Source of the DNA: Chloroflexi bacterium UBA6077 | GTDB lineage: Bacteria > Chloroflexota > UBA6077 | NCBI GenBank assembly: GCA_002436065.1 | Contig: DIXP01000098.1 | Span: 1 to 64,000, forward strand | DNA length: 64,000 nucleotides | Reading direction: 5' to 3' | In this document: in pieces, positions 46,539 to 56,327 of the stretch | Numbering within the stretch: the first letter of the stretch is position 1 | Layout of the letters: each line of letters opens with the position of its first letter | The notes under the pieces: model-generated | What the model was told of the DNA's origin: nothing | Databases searched by the model: none | Seen by the model: the letters and a program-made list of their open reading frames with translations, nothing else | Program-made: the position numbers and the translations under genes

Positions 46539-48404
46539 CTACTGCCCAGCGGCGATGCGTCCCCCCCTTACCAGAAAGGCAACGGCCGCTTCGTTGGGCT
46601 CCTCGCCTTCACGGCCGGGGTCTCCACCCCCGTCGCTCTCTTGAAGCACGTTGAGGGGGTCGGCGACTGACCTCAGTACGTACTCCCCATCCGGCAGGGG
46701 AGCCGTCCCCACGTCCACCCACTGGTCGGCGAGCCTCCAGGTGTACACATCGCCCCATCCCACGGAGATGCCCTGCACCGAGCGCCCACACTGGGTTGGA
46801 TAGACGGACGAGGAGGGGCTGCCGGGCAGTTCCTCCACCTTGACGAGGTCCATCAGGCAGAAGCCCGTCTTCTCCATCTGCCAGTCTGGCGTGCCCTGCG
46901 TCCTCCCGCTGCCCAGCCACGCGCTGTAGTTCGCCATGCGCCACAGCTCGTAGCGGGCAAAGCCCTCGATATGCCAGTGCTCGTGGTCTTCGTGGAACTC
47001 GAAGTTGCCGGAGGGGATGTCCACGTAGCCCCCCGCGTTGTCGTAAACGCGCTGCAGGACCCGCGCCTCGGTACTCGAGGTCTCTCGCACCTCCAGCGGC
47101 CCTTCTCCAGCATTCCAGATGGTGTTGGAGAAGCGAACCAGGTGGTGTGTAGTCCCGTCGACGGTTTCAGTCCCGAGTTGGAGGTCCTCGGGGACAAGGG
47201 TGCGCAGGTCCGGATAGAGCAGTTGCTGGCCCTGAAGAGGACCGATCTGGAAGGCGCGGAGATCCGGGCCGAGCGGCCCCTGGGCAGCCGCAGGTCCGAT
47301 CCGGAGGATGCGGTCGTCATCGGGTCCAGGCGACCCTCTGCCATCCCGATTGCTCGTGGCCACGTACAGCGCGCCATCTGGGCCAAGAACAACGTCCCGC
47401 AGCCGGCCATACTCTCCCTGGTAGAGCCTCTCCTGCTCCAGCACGCGAGAGGGATCCCCCGGGTCCAGCCGGATGCGGTGCAGATGCTCCCCCCGTAGGG
47501 TAGTGAAGAAGAGGTCACCCGTCCACTGTGGGATCGCCTCATGGTTGTAGAAGACCGCTCCGGTCGGTGCGATGGCAGTGGAGTACACGACAAGGGGGGC
47601 GTTGAAGCCGCCGTGCTGCTCGCCCTCTGCCTGCGGCCAACCATAGTTGCCACCTGCCTCGATCAGGTTCACCTCGTCGTTCCCCGTGGGTCCATGCTCG
47701 GTGGCGTAGAGTCGCCCGGTCCGAGGTTGCCACGCCAGCCCCTGCGGGTTCCTGTGGCCAAGGGAGTAGACCGGTGAGTTGGGGAAAGGGTTGTCCTGGG
47801 GTGTCGATCCATCCCGGGCTATCCGCAGGATCTTGCCGGACAGCGACTGGGGGTCCTGGGCGGTTTCGGAACTCGCGGCGTCTCCAGTGGTGATGTAGAG
47901 CAGGCCATCGGGACCGAACTTGACTCGCCCGCCGTTATGGATGTTGGCCCCTGGGATGCCGTCCAGCAGCACGGAGTCCTCACTTGCCCTGTCGCCGTCC
48001 AGCCGTAGGCGTGCGACCCGGTTGAGCGTTCCCTCCCCACCTTGATAGCTGTACATAACGTAGAGGTAGGGCTGATCCGGGAAGCCGGGGTCTACGGCCA
48101 ACCCCATCACACCACCCTCGGCCGTCTCCTGGACGGGCAACGTGATTACCGGACTCTCAAGAAGATTGCCATCTTTCACCACCCGCACCCGCCCGGGCCG
48201 TTCCGTGAAGAACAGCCGTCCGTCGGGGGCAAAGGCCAGGGCCCATGGTGTATCGAGGTTGGTAACCACTGGGCTCACGGTCAGCCCAGGTTCGGTCTGT
48301 GAGGGCGAGGCGGGGTCGATAGTTCGAGCGGTTGGTGCGGCACAGGCTACAAGTAGTATCGTCGCCAGGGCGAAGGCCGCCAGCTGCGCCGTTTGTCTCA
48401 CCAT
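46539..48404 (-). CDS. Lipoprotein: PQQ-type sugar dehydrogenase fused to a lysyl-oxidase domain
   Basis: A 621-residue secreted lipoprotein. The signal peptide has lipobox LVAC with Cys21. Residues about 40-375 are a six-bladed propeller of the soluble glucose/aldose dehydrogenase family: NLDTPWALAFAPDGRLFFTE, NIHNGGRVKFGPDGLLYITTGD, GHRNPQGLAW and RLYATEHGP. Residues about 390-615 resemble bacterial lysyl-oxidase-like domains, with the copper motif HEDHEHWHIEGFARYELW and TGFCLMD. The propeller would oxidise a sugar with PQQ, and the second domain may be a copper amine oxidase. The combination is uncommon. No PQQ synthesis genes are visible. It is divergent from the accessory region. Confidence 0.85.
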   Translation of the reverse strand: MVRQTAQLAAFALATILLVACAAPTARTIDPASPSQTEPGLTVSPVVTNLDTPWALAFAPDGRLFFTERPGRVRVVKDGNLLESPVITLPVQETAEGGVMGLAVDPGFPDQPYLYVMYSYQGGEGTLNRVARLRLDGDRASEDSVLLDGIPGANIHNGGRVKFGPDGLLYITTGDAASSETAQDPQSLSGKILRIARDGSTPQDNPFPNSPVYSLGHRNPQGLAWQPRTGRLYATEHGPTGNDEVNLIEAGGNYGWPQAEGEQHGGFNAPLVVYSTAIAPTGAVFYNHEAIPQWTGDLFFTTLRGEHLHRIRLDPGDPSRVLEQERLYQGEYGRLRDVVLGPDGALYVATSNRDGRGSPGPDDDRILRIGPAAAQGPLGPDLRAFQIGPLQGQQLLYPDLRTLVPEDLQLGTETVDGTTHHLVRFSNTIWNAGEGPLEVRETSSTEARVLQRVYDNAGGYVDIPSGNFEFHEDHEHWHIEGFARYELWRMANYSAWLGSGRTQGTPDWQMEKTGFCLMDLVKVEELPGSPSSSVYPTQCGRSVQGISVGWGDVYTWRLADQWVDVGTAPLPDGEYVLRSVADPLNVLQESDGGGDPGREGEEPNEAAVAFLVRGGRIAAGQ

Positions 48405-48427
48405 CGTTCCGCCCCCGGATTAGTAGT

Positions 48428-48456
48428 GCCGGCAAGCGATGCCGAGCCTTGCCGGC
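48428..48456. repeat. 9-bp inverted repeat upstream of the dehydrogenase-fusion gene
   Basis: GCCGGCAAG (48428-48436) and CTTGCCGGC (48448-48456), 11-base loop. It sits in the 179-base gap between galK and the fusion gene and could be a hairpin terminator for galK or an operator. Confidence 0.55.
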
Positions 48457-48583
48457 CGATCGCTTCGATTCCGCAGATGTGGGGCCAGGCGAATGGCGGG
48501 AGCAGAGCAACTGGACGGCGGGCGAGCCGCCCGCGCTCCCGGCAGGCGGCTTCGCCACCTATCAGGATCAATTTGGCCAGGTA

Positions 48584-49771
48584 TTAAGGGATTGGTACGG
48601 GATGTAAGGCAGCGCCGCCAGTCGACCGACAGCAGTGGCTCCTCGCCGGCCTGCCGGTGCGACGACGGTACTCCTCGACCACTCGATCCTGGAAGGTCTC
48701 GAGTGAGCCCCATTCCACCAGGTTTACCGTGCAGCCCCCGAAGCCTGCCCCCGTCAGCCTCGCCCCGAACGTGCCCGGCGTGTCGTAAGCCAACTCCACC
48801 AGCAGGTCCAGTTCGGGAGTGCTCACCTCGTAATCGTCCCGCAGGCTTCGATGCGATTCGCCCATCAGGGCACCGGCCTTCGCCGTCTGCTGGTTGCGCA
48901 CGGCGTCGGCGAAGCGCAGTACCCGACGGTTCTCGGTTACCACATGCCTGGACCGCCGGAGGAGGCGAGGAGGCAGCCTGTCGGACAGGGAGTCCAACTG
49001 CTCCGGAGTCACGTCTCGGAGGTTGCGCGCGTCCGCGGGGAGCCAGGGAAGCAGTAGCTCCATTGCCTTCGCCACCTCGCTTCGCCTCTCCTGGTATGCG
49101 GAGTGGGCTAGTTCGCGGCTGACTCCACTTTCCACCACGACCAGCGCGACCCCCTGCTCCCGCAAGCCCAGTGGGACCGGCTCCGCCTCCAGGCTGCGAC
49201 AGTCGATCAGGAGCGCGTGGTCCTCGATCGCCAGGGCGGAGATGTACTGGTCCATGATCCCGCAAGGGACTCCCACGAAGCCCGTTTCCGCCTGGTGGGC
49301 GATCCGAGCAGTTTCCCTGGGTGCAAGCGCGACACCGGCGATGCCTACCATGGCGATGGTTGCCGCTACCTCCAGCGCAGCCGAGGAGCTAAGGCCGACG
49401 CCCATCGGCACGCTGCTCTGGATAGCCAGGTCCACGGGTAACATTGGGTGCCCGGCCTCGCCGAGCGCCCATGCCACACCCCGCAGATAGTTGCTCCAAG
49501 GGCGGACCGTGCTGGACTGCAATCGCAATGGGTCGAATTCCGCGCCCTCTCGTAGATCCACCGCCCACAACCGGGAGGTGCTGCCCTTTGCCGGCGCCGC
49601 TGCCACCAGTGCCGTGCGGTCTATAGCAACGGGGAACACGAAGCCGTCACTGTAATCGGTGTGCTCACCAATCAGATTGACCCTGCCCGGGGCCTGTGCC
49701 AACAGAGTGGGACTGTACCCAAAGCGATCTCGGAAAGCTCGGACTATCCGCTGCTGCTGTTCGCCGAACAA
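48584..49771 (-). CDS. galK: Galactokinase
   Basis: A 395-residue GHMP kinase that phosphorylates galactose. The signature is APGRVNLIGEHTDYSDGFVFPVAI near residue 27, the ATP loop is PMGVGLSSSAALEVA, the substrate base is in CGIMDQYISAL, and the third motif is LTGAGFGGCTVNLVE. The start is TTG 49771 with AGGAGG eight bases upstream. The last ~20 residues (after GRPARSHCC) read normally for the family. No galT or galE is adjacent. Confidence 0.93.
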   Translation of the reverse strand: MFGEQQQRIVRAFRDRFGYSPTLLAQAPGRVNLIGEHTDYSDGFVFPVAIDRTALVAAAPAKGSTSRLWAVDLREGAEFDPLRLQSSTVRPWSNYLRGVAWALGEAGHPMLPVDLAIQSSVPMGVGLSSSAALEVAATIAMVGIAGVALAPRETARIAHQAETGFVGVPCGIMDQYISALAIEDHALLIDCRSLEAEPVPLGLREQGVALVVVESGVSRELAHSAYQERRSEVAKAMELLLPWLPADARNLRDVTPEQLDSLSDRLPPRLLRRSRHVVTENRRVLRFADAVRNQQTAKAGALMGESHRSLRDDYEVSTPELDLLVELAYDTPGTFGARLTGAGFGGCTVNLVEWGSLETFQDRVVEEYRRRTGRPARSHCCRSTGGAALHPVPIP

Positions 49772-49864
49772 GGTCTGTTCCTCCTGGATAGGGCTCTCTC
49801 ACGCTATTCTACCACCCGTTGGCCTGCGGTCTAAGCGGTCCATCAACAAAATGGGCTCCACAAA

Positions 49865-49953
49865 TGTAGCCGCAACCTTCAGGTTGCGCGTAGCCAGTTG
49901 CCCTAGAGGCGGCTTGCCCACGAGGTACGCGCAGGCTGAAGCCTGCGGCTACA
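49865..49953. repeat. Cruciform-type repeat with compensatory arms
   Basis: Left arm 49865-49892 begins TGTAGCCGCAACCTTCAGG. The reverse complement of the right arm (49926-49953) begins TGTAGCCGCAGGCTTCAGC. The arms match at 22 of 28 positions, and the six differences are paired within each arm, so each arm keeps its own hairpin (GCAACCT/AGGTTGC and GCAGGCT/AGCCTGC). Confidence 0.8.
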
Positions 49954-50038
49954 ATGTGCCGCGGACTTAGTGGATGCGCCACTGAGGCACGGGTATTGCG
50001 CCTACCAAGTAGCAGAAGCGTTCCTGGAGAGCTGCCTG

Positions 50039-51397
50039 ATGGACCCCCTGTTGGCGGCGCGGCTGCAGATGGCCTTTTCGCTCGGCTTCCACATGCTGTT
50101 CGCCGCGGCCGGTATGGCGCTTCCCCTGATGATGGTCCTTGCCGAGGGGATATGGATGGTGACTGGCAATGAGGACGCCCGCCGGCTGGCTCGCACCTGG
50201 ACCAGGGGGACCGCTGTGCTCTTTGCCCTGGGAGCGGTGTCTGGCACGGCCCTCTCCTTCGAGTTGGGGCTACTCTGGCCGCGGCTGATGGCCTTCGCAG
50301 GCCCGGTCATGGGGCCGGCCTTCGCCCTGGAGGGGTACGCATTCTTCATCGAGGCGATCTTCCTTGGGCTCTATCTCTACGGCTGGGGTCGCCTGGCCAC
50401 CCACCTGCACTGGCTGTCCGGTTGGGCCGTGGTGGTCGGCGGCATCTCCTCGGGACTTATCGTCGTCGCGGCCGTATCCTGGATGCAGAGGCCGCTGGGC
50501 TACACGGTAGGAGCGAACGGGTTGGTGCAGGACGTGGTCCCACTGCTGGCCATCTTCAATCCAGCCTTCGGCCTGATGACGATCCACTCCGCCCTTTCCA
50601 CCCTCCAGGCCATCGGCTTCGCGCTGGCGGGGGGCTACGCCCTGGCCCTGCTGCTCAACCGACGACCCGAGAGGAACAGGTACAACCGCATCGCCGTCAC
50701 CCTGGCGATGGCGGTTGCCTTGGTGCCGGCCCTGGCCCAGATCGTCACCGGGGACTTCCTGGCGCAGCGACTCTACACCGCCCAACCGCCCAAACTGGCG
50801 GCTATGGAGGGACAGTTCCAAACGGAGCGATGCGCCCCTCTCCGCATCCTGGGATGGCCGGTTCCCGCGGACCAGCAGACCTACTTTGCCATCGAGATCC
50901 CCTGCGGGCTGAGCTTCCTGGCTGCCCGAGACCCCAACGCTGAGGTCCAGGGTCTCTCCGCCTTTCCCCTAGATCAGTGGCCCCCAACTCAGATCGTGCA
51001 TCCAGCCTTTCAAATTATGGTGGCATCTGGATTCGCTATGGTGGGACTGGCAGCGTGGTTCTGGTGGGCCTGGTGGCGAGACCGGAGGGGGGTGCGCGAT
51101 TGGACGACCCGGCGCTGGCTGTTGGTTGCCCTGGCCCTGGCGACCCCCCTCGGTTTCCTCAGCCTGGAGAGCGGGTGGACGGTGACCGAGACAGGCAGAC
51201 AACCCTGGGTCGTGTATCAGGTCCTGCGCACTCAGGATGCCGTCACTCCCATTCCCAGCATTTGGGCCTCCCTGACTGGCTTCATCCTTCTGTATGGGGG
51301 GCTGTCGATAGCGCTGGTCCTGCTGCTACGTAGGATAGCCGCCGATGAGGGCTCCGACAGGCCGGAAGACGAGGATTCCTACGATGCCTACGGCTGA
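50039..51397 (+). CDS. cydA: Cytochrome bd ubiquinol oxidase subunit I
   Basis: A 452-residue membrane quinol oxidase subunit with about nine helices. The heme b595 ligand His18 is in FSLGFHMLFAAAGM. FELGLLWPRLMAFAG and FALEGYAFFIEAIFLGLYLYGW carry the conserved glutamates of the proton path, and the GRQPW motif is in TVTETGRQPWVVYQVLRT. The loop between helices 6 and 7 is short, as in the short-Q-loop (CIO/bd-type of Gram-positives) group. ATG 50039 has GGAGAG upstream. It overlaps cydB by 14 bases. Confidence 0.94.
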   Translation: MDPLLAARLQMAFSLGFHMLFAAAGMALPLMMVLAEGIWMVTGNEDARRLARTWTRGTAVLFALGAVSGTALSFELGLLWPRLMAFAGPVMGPAFALEGYAFFIEAIFLGLYLYGWGRLATHLHWLSGWAVVVGGISSGLIVVAAVSWMQRPLGYTVGANGLVQDVVPLLAIFNPAFGLMTIHSALSTLQAIGFALAGGYALALLLNRRPERNRYNRIAVTLAMAVALVPALAQIVTGDFLAQRLYTAQPPKLAAMEGQFQTERCAPLRILGWPVPADQQTYFAIEIPCGLSFLAARDPNAEVQGLSAFPLDQWPPTQIVHPAFQIMVASGFAMVGLAAWFWWAWWRDRRGVRDWTTRRWLLVALALATPLGFLSLESGWTVTETGRQPWVVYQVLRTQDAVTPIPSIWASLTGFILLYGGLSIALVLLLRRIAADEGSDRPEDEDSYDAYG

Positions 51398-52424
51398 CGT
51401 TCTCCCCGATCTGGTGGCTTCCCTGGCCATCGTTGCCCTCACGGCCTATCTGGTCCTGGGCGGGGCGGACTTCGGAGGTGGGGTCTGGAACCTGCTAGCC
51501 AGCGGTCCCAGGACGGATGAGCAGAGGACTGCTGTGGCTGCGGCAATTGGGCCCGTATGGGAAGCCAACCACGTCTGGCTGATCTTCCTGGTGGTGATCC
51601 TCTTCACAGCGTTCCCGCTCGCCTTCTCGGTCCTCAGCGTGGCCCTCTTCTGGCTGGGTCACCTGGTGCTCTTGGGCATCGTCCTCCGGGGCGCCGCGTT
51701 CGTTTTTCGTGCCCACGGCCACGAGGCAGCCCGCTCGCCACTCAATTGGGGGAACACCTTCGGGGTGGCGAGCCTATTCACACCGGTGCTGCTGGGGGCT
51801 GCCCTGGGGGTCATCGCCTCGGGAAGGATTCGGGTGGTTGATGGTGTCGTGCAGGGCGCGGCCGAAGGGCTGTGGATAAGTCCCTTCCCTCTGGCAGCCG
51901 GACTCCTCGTCCTGGCGGTCTGTGCCTATCTGGCCGCGGTCTACCTGACGCTGGAGACCCGGGGCGACCTCCGTGAGGATTTCCGGAAAAGAGGGCTGGG
52001 GGCGTGGGCCTTCGGTGGCGCTGCCTTCGCCGCCACGATCCTCCTCGCTTGGTTCGAGGCTCCCAACCTGTGGAGCGGTCCGGCTGTAAGGCTGGCGGCT
52101 GGTACTCTGGCGGCGGGGGCGATCCTGGCTCTCGGATCGGGCTTAGCGCTGTGGCAGCGTCGCTTCTCCACGGCCCGCGTGCTGGCGATCGGACAGGTGG
52201 CGCTGCTGGTGGCAGGATGGGCGCTGGCCCAACGCCCTTATATCCTCTATCCGGACCTGACCATCCAGGAGGCGGCGGCCCCGGCGGCCACCCTCAGCTT
52301 CGTCCTCTGGACGCTCCCCTTCGGCATGGTCCTGCTTGTCCCCTCCCTTGCCCTCCTCTTCGCCGTCTTCAAAGGGCTCAACCCCGCTGTGGAGCGAGAC
52401 AGGGGGCCGCGAGCGGGGACCTAG
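51384..52424 (+). CDS. cydB: Cytochrome bd ubiquinol oxidase subunit II
   Basis: A 346-residue subunit II with eight to nine hydrophobic segments: TAYLVLGGADFGGGVWNLL near the start, the conserved GPVWEANHVWLIFLVVILFTAFP, and a C-terminal LWTLPFGMVLLVPSLALLF helix. It partners CydA in oxygen reduction. ATG 51384 lies within the cydA 3' end with GAGGA upstream. No cydX or cydCD is seen. It ends overlapping the convergent HEAT gene by 4 bases. Confidence 0.93.
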   Translation: MPTADVLPDLVASLAIVALTAYLVLGGADFGGGVWNLLASGPRTDEQRTAVAAAIGPVWEANHVWLIFLVVILFTAFPLAFSVLSVALFWLGHLVLLGIVLRGAAFVFRAHGHEAARSPLNWGNTFGVASLFTPVLLGAALGVIASGRIRVVDGVVQGAAEGLWISPFPLAAGLLVLAVCAYLAAVYLTLETRGDLREDFRKRGLGAWAFGGAAFAATILLAWFEAPNLWSGPAVRLAAGTLAAGAILALGSGLALWQRRFSTARVLAIGQVALLVAGWALAQRPYILYPDLTIQEAAAPAATLSFVLWTLPFGMVLLVPSLALLFAVFKGLNPAVERDRGPRAGT

Positions 52425-53077
52425 GGCTGGGAATGGCGAGACAGCTCATCGAGAGCATCTCTGGCAAGCCCTCCCACCGTCGTGGCCCGAACCTCTCCAT
52501 CCATATAGATTGCGATCTGGTTTGTGTCAGACAGGAGGCCCCTGAGGCCGGCGGCAGCCTCTGGATGCGCAATCCGGCCGAGGCACCACACGGCCGCGCC
52601 CCGCACATGGGGGTCCCGGTCAGAGAGCAACCTGATGGCCATGGGAGCCGCTTCGGCGACCAAGGCCGGCGCAACCGACGCGATTCGTCCGATTGCCCAG
52701 AGGATTCCCGGCCGAAAGTACGCCTCTTCCAGATTCTCGAACAGGGATACCACCATCGGGGCATAGTCGGCGAAAAGCTGCGGACGGTTGGCAACGATCT
52801 CACCGATGGCCTCCGGAGCGCTCCAACCCACTGAGCCCGATTCATCGCTTAAGGACCAGAACAGTCGACGAACGATGCCCCGGACGAACTCTGGATCTCG
52901 GTCGGCTACGACGCCGGCTGCCGCACCCAGCGCCTCGACGGCTCGCCAGCGAAGCAGCCCATCGAGTTGGTAGGTGAACGGGAGCAGTCGGCTGAGGGTC
53001 CGGCGGTCCACCTCCGCCTCGCTGCGGATCCCATTCAAGTCGCGATTTTCTAGTCTGTCGCGCATCCGCTCATGCAT
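52421..53077 (-). CDS. HEAT-repeat protein (DVU0298-like)
   Basis: A 218-residue alpha-helical repeat protein. Helix pairs include LDGLLRWRAVEALGAAAGVV, GWSAPEAIGEIVANRPQLFA, YFRPGILWAIGRIASVAPAL, and PHVRGAAVWCLGRIAHPEAA. The arrangement resembles the DVU0298 family of short HEAT proteins, often encoded near redox or dehydrogenase genes. Function is unknown; a scaffolding or protein-binding role is inferred. Confidence 0.72.
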   Translation of the reverse strand: MHERMRDRLENRDLNGIRSEAEVDRRTLSRLLPFTYQLDGLLRWRAVEALGAAAGVVADRDPEFVRGIVRRLFWSLSDESGSVGWSAPEAIGEIVANRPQLFADYAPMVVSLFENLEEAYFRPGILWAIGRIASVAPALVAEAAPMAIRLLSDRDPHVRGAAVWCLGRIAHPEAAAGLRGLLSDTNQIAIYMDGEVRATTVGGLARDALDELSRHSQP

Positions 53078-53182
53078 CTTCCAGCCCTCTTCACCTACAA
53101 GCTCGACTCCGCTTTCTTATCCAGGATCTCGTGGCCAGACTATCAAAGGCGTTACAGAAATGCAAAAGCCGGGCATATACGC

Positions 53183-53210
53183 TTGACCCCATGATCGGGC
53201 CTGCTATGAT
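53183..53210 (+). promoter_or_regulatory. Promoter of the QueG-like gene
   Basis: TTGACC (53183-53188), 16-base spacer, extended -10 TGC-TATGAT (53202-53210). Leader of about 70 bases. Confidence 0.6.
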
Positions 53211-53286
53211 GGCAAACGGCCCCCGGGGGCGCCACCGTTTTCCTCGTTCCGCGATGAGTTGTCAACTTTGGGAGGGTAATCAAGGT

Positions 53287-54180
53287 ATGAGCGTGGATTG
53301 GAGTGCCGAAGGGGACGTGAAGGAGCTGCAGGGGCTTCTCGTCGAGGCCATCAAGAGCTACGTGGCGGAATCGCCACTCAACCGGCTGAGCAAGATCGAC
53401 AACACGCCCATCTTCGAGGAACCCCTGGTTGGGTTCGCCGATGGAGACGATCCGTTGTTCGATCAGTACAAGAAGGTGGTAGGAGAGTTTCACCTGACAC
53501 CCCGGCAGGCACTGGACGCCGCAGTGGTCACGGAGATGGCAGCGCCGGACAGGTTGAGCGTGGTTTCCTGGATACTGCCGATAGCAGGGAAGACCAAGCA
53601 GGCCAACCGGGAGATGACCGAAGGGCCTTCCCTTCGATGGAACAACAGCCGATTCCAGGGCGAGGAGTTCAATGAGAGCCTTCGCCGGCACGTGGTTTCG
53701 CTGCTCGAGAGGAGAGGCTATATTGCGGTGGCGCCGATGCTGGCCAGCTACTTCAAGGTGTATGATCTGCCCAACGGCAGAGCCTCCAATTGGTCGGAGC
53801 GACACGCTGCCTACGCGGCGGGGCACGGTACCTTCAGCCTTACCGACGGCCTGATCACGGCAAGAGGGATAGCCCATCGCTGTGGAAGTGTGGTGGTAAA
53901 TGCCGCCTTCGTTCCCAGCCCGCGCCCCTACTCTCACCACCTCGAGTACTGCCTTGGCGCAAACGGCGAGAAGTGCCTCGTGTGCGCTGGTCGCTGCCCG
54001 GCCGACGCCATCGGACCTCAGGGCCACGACAAGCTGAAGTGCAGGGAACTGCTGTTCGTGAAACAGCAGGATTGGGTGAAGAAACCCGGGTACATGGGAA
54101 GCTACGGAGGCTGCGGCCTGTGCCAGACCGGCGTGCCCTGCGAATCGGGGATCCCCAGACGACCACAGGGGGGCGAATAG
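53287..54180 (+). CDS. Epoxyqueuosine-reductase/RdhA-like iron-sulfur protein
   Basis: A 297-residue cytoplasmic protein resembling the C-terminal part of QueG and reductive dehalogenases. AYAAGHGTFSLTDGLITARG corresponds to the QueG/RdhA core strand. The two cluster motifs are KCLVCAGRCPADAI (with an extra Cys eight residues earlier, C-x7-C-x2-C-x3-CP) and YGGCGLCQTGVPCESGIP. No twin-arginine signal is present, so it is not a typical respiratory dehalogenase. ATG 53287 has GGAGGG upstream. It is a single-gene unit with its own promoter. Substrate is unknown; a cobalamin-linked reductase is possible. Confidence 0.75.
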   Translation: MSVDWSAEGDVKELQGLLVEAIKSYVAESPLNRLSKIDNTPIFEEPLVGFADGDDPLFDQYKKVVGEFHLTPRQALDAAVVTEMAAPDRLSVVSWILPIAGKTKQANREMTEGPSLRWNNSRFQGEEFNESLRRHVVSLLERRGYIAVAPMLASYFKVYDLPNGRASNWSERHAAYAAGHGTFSLTDGLITARGIAHRCGSVVVNAAFVPSPRPYSHHLEYCLGANGEKCLVCAGRCPADAIGPQGHDKLKCRELLFVKQQDWVKKPGYMGSYGGCGLCQTGVPCESGIPRRPQGGE

Positions 54181-54213
54181 AGGCCTACCCGTAGACGGGA
54201 CCTCCCCCGGACA

Positions 54214-54243
54214 TTGACGTCCGTTTTAGGGTTGCGCTATAAT
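54214..54243 (+). promoter_or_regulatory. Promoter of the tRNA-Tyr/tRNA-Thr/tuf operon
   Basis: TTGACG (54214-54219), 18-base spacer, TATAAT (54238-54243). Strong match, suited to a highly expressed tRNA-tuf transcript. Confidence 0.8.
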
Positions 54244-54309
54244 ATCTAGGTGCCTAGGCGCGTTGGCGCACCCCCGCAAGCCGGGCAGCACGGATGGCGG
54301 GCAATGCGG

Positions 54310-54397
54310 GGAGGGGTGGGTGAGTGGCTAATACCAACGGTCTGTAAAACCGTCGCCCTGACGGGCTACACAGGTTCGAATCCTGTCCCCTCCACCA
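54310..54397 (+). tRNA. tRNA-Tyr (GTA)
   Basis: Acceptor GGAGGGG pairs with CCCCTCC (54387-54393), CCA is encoded at 54395-54397, and the anticodon loop is CTGTAAA. A long variable arm (type II, CGCCCTGACGGGC) is as expected for bacterial tRNA-Tyr. Confidence 0.96.
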
Positions 54398-54413
54398 GGC
54401 AGTTAAAGGCCGG

Positions 54414-54489
54414 GCCCACATAGCTCAGTCGGTAGAGCGCGATCTTGGTAAGATCGAGGTCACCAGTTCGAATCTGGTTGTGGGCTCCA
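54414..54489 (+). tRNA. tRNA-Thr (GGT)
   Basis: Acceptor GCCCACA (54414-54420) pairs with TGTGGGC (54479-54485), the anticodon stem CGATC/GATCG has loop TTGGTAA (anticodon GGT), and CCA is encoded at 54487-54489. It lies 17 bases after tRNA-Tyr and upstream of tuf, an arrangement seen in many bacteria. Confidence 0.96.
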
Positions 54490-54623
54490 TTACACCTCAG
54501 TTACGAAATAGACCGGCAACGGTCTATTTTGGCGAATGGAGAGGTTGGTCCTCGGTAGTCGCAGAGCCACTCAGGTAGACAAACCCACATTGCAAGAAGA
54601 AGAGAGAAGGAAGGTGCGCCGCC

Positions 54624-55823
<1,200 letters not shown>

Positions 55824-55835
55824 GATAATCCAGGA

Positions 55836-56000
55836 ATGGCCAAGAAAGCAGATAGAATCCTGATTGCCCTGGCGTGTACCGAGTGCAGGGAGCGCACCTA
55901 CCACACGGAGAAAAACAGGAAGAACGATCCTGACCGGCTGGTGTTGCGCAAGTACTGCCCGCGTTGCAGAGCACACAGGGAGCACAGAGAGCAGAAGTAG
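55836..56000 (+). CDS. rpmG: 50S ribosomal protein L33
   Basis: A 54-residue L33 beginning MAKKADRILIALACTECRER and continuing to KYCPRCRAHREH. The paired CTEC and CPRC motifs make this the zinc-binding (C+) form. It starts 12 bases after tuf with AGGA upstream. Confidence 0.95.
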   Translation: MAKKADRILIALACTECRERTYHTEKNRKNDPDRLVLRKYCPRCRAHREHREQK

Positions 56001-56063
56001 CGGATACGGAGAAGGGGATGCGTGGCGTTCGAGCCCGCGTCCCTATGGTTCCGTGTCGGGCGC

Positions 56064-56093
56064 TTGACATTCTGCCCCGACGGCTGGTAGCAT
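56064..56093 (+). promoter_or_regulatory. Promoter of tRNA-Trp and the secE-nusG-rpl genes
   Basis: Perfect TTGACA (56064-56069), 18-base spacer, TAGCAT (56088-56093). Start expected about 60 bases before tRNA-Trp. Confidence 0.65.
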
Positions 56094-56159
56094 CCTGGTT
56101 GCGGGGACAGTCTCGTCACAGTCGTATTGCGCCCCGCGAAGCCAGTATCTGGGCGGCGT

Positions 56160-56236
<77 letters not shown>

Positions 56237-56327
56237 TGCAGCGTTCGGTGCGGACGGTGACGCACTCGGCGGGACATGCCGAGGGTACCAGGCGACTACA
56301 CTATACCAAAGGCGAAGTAGGACAAGA

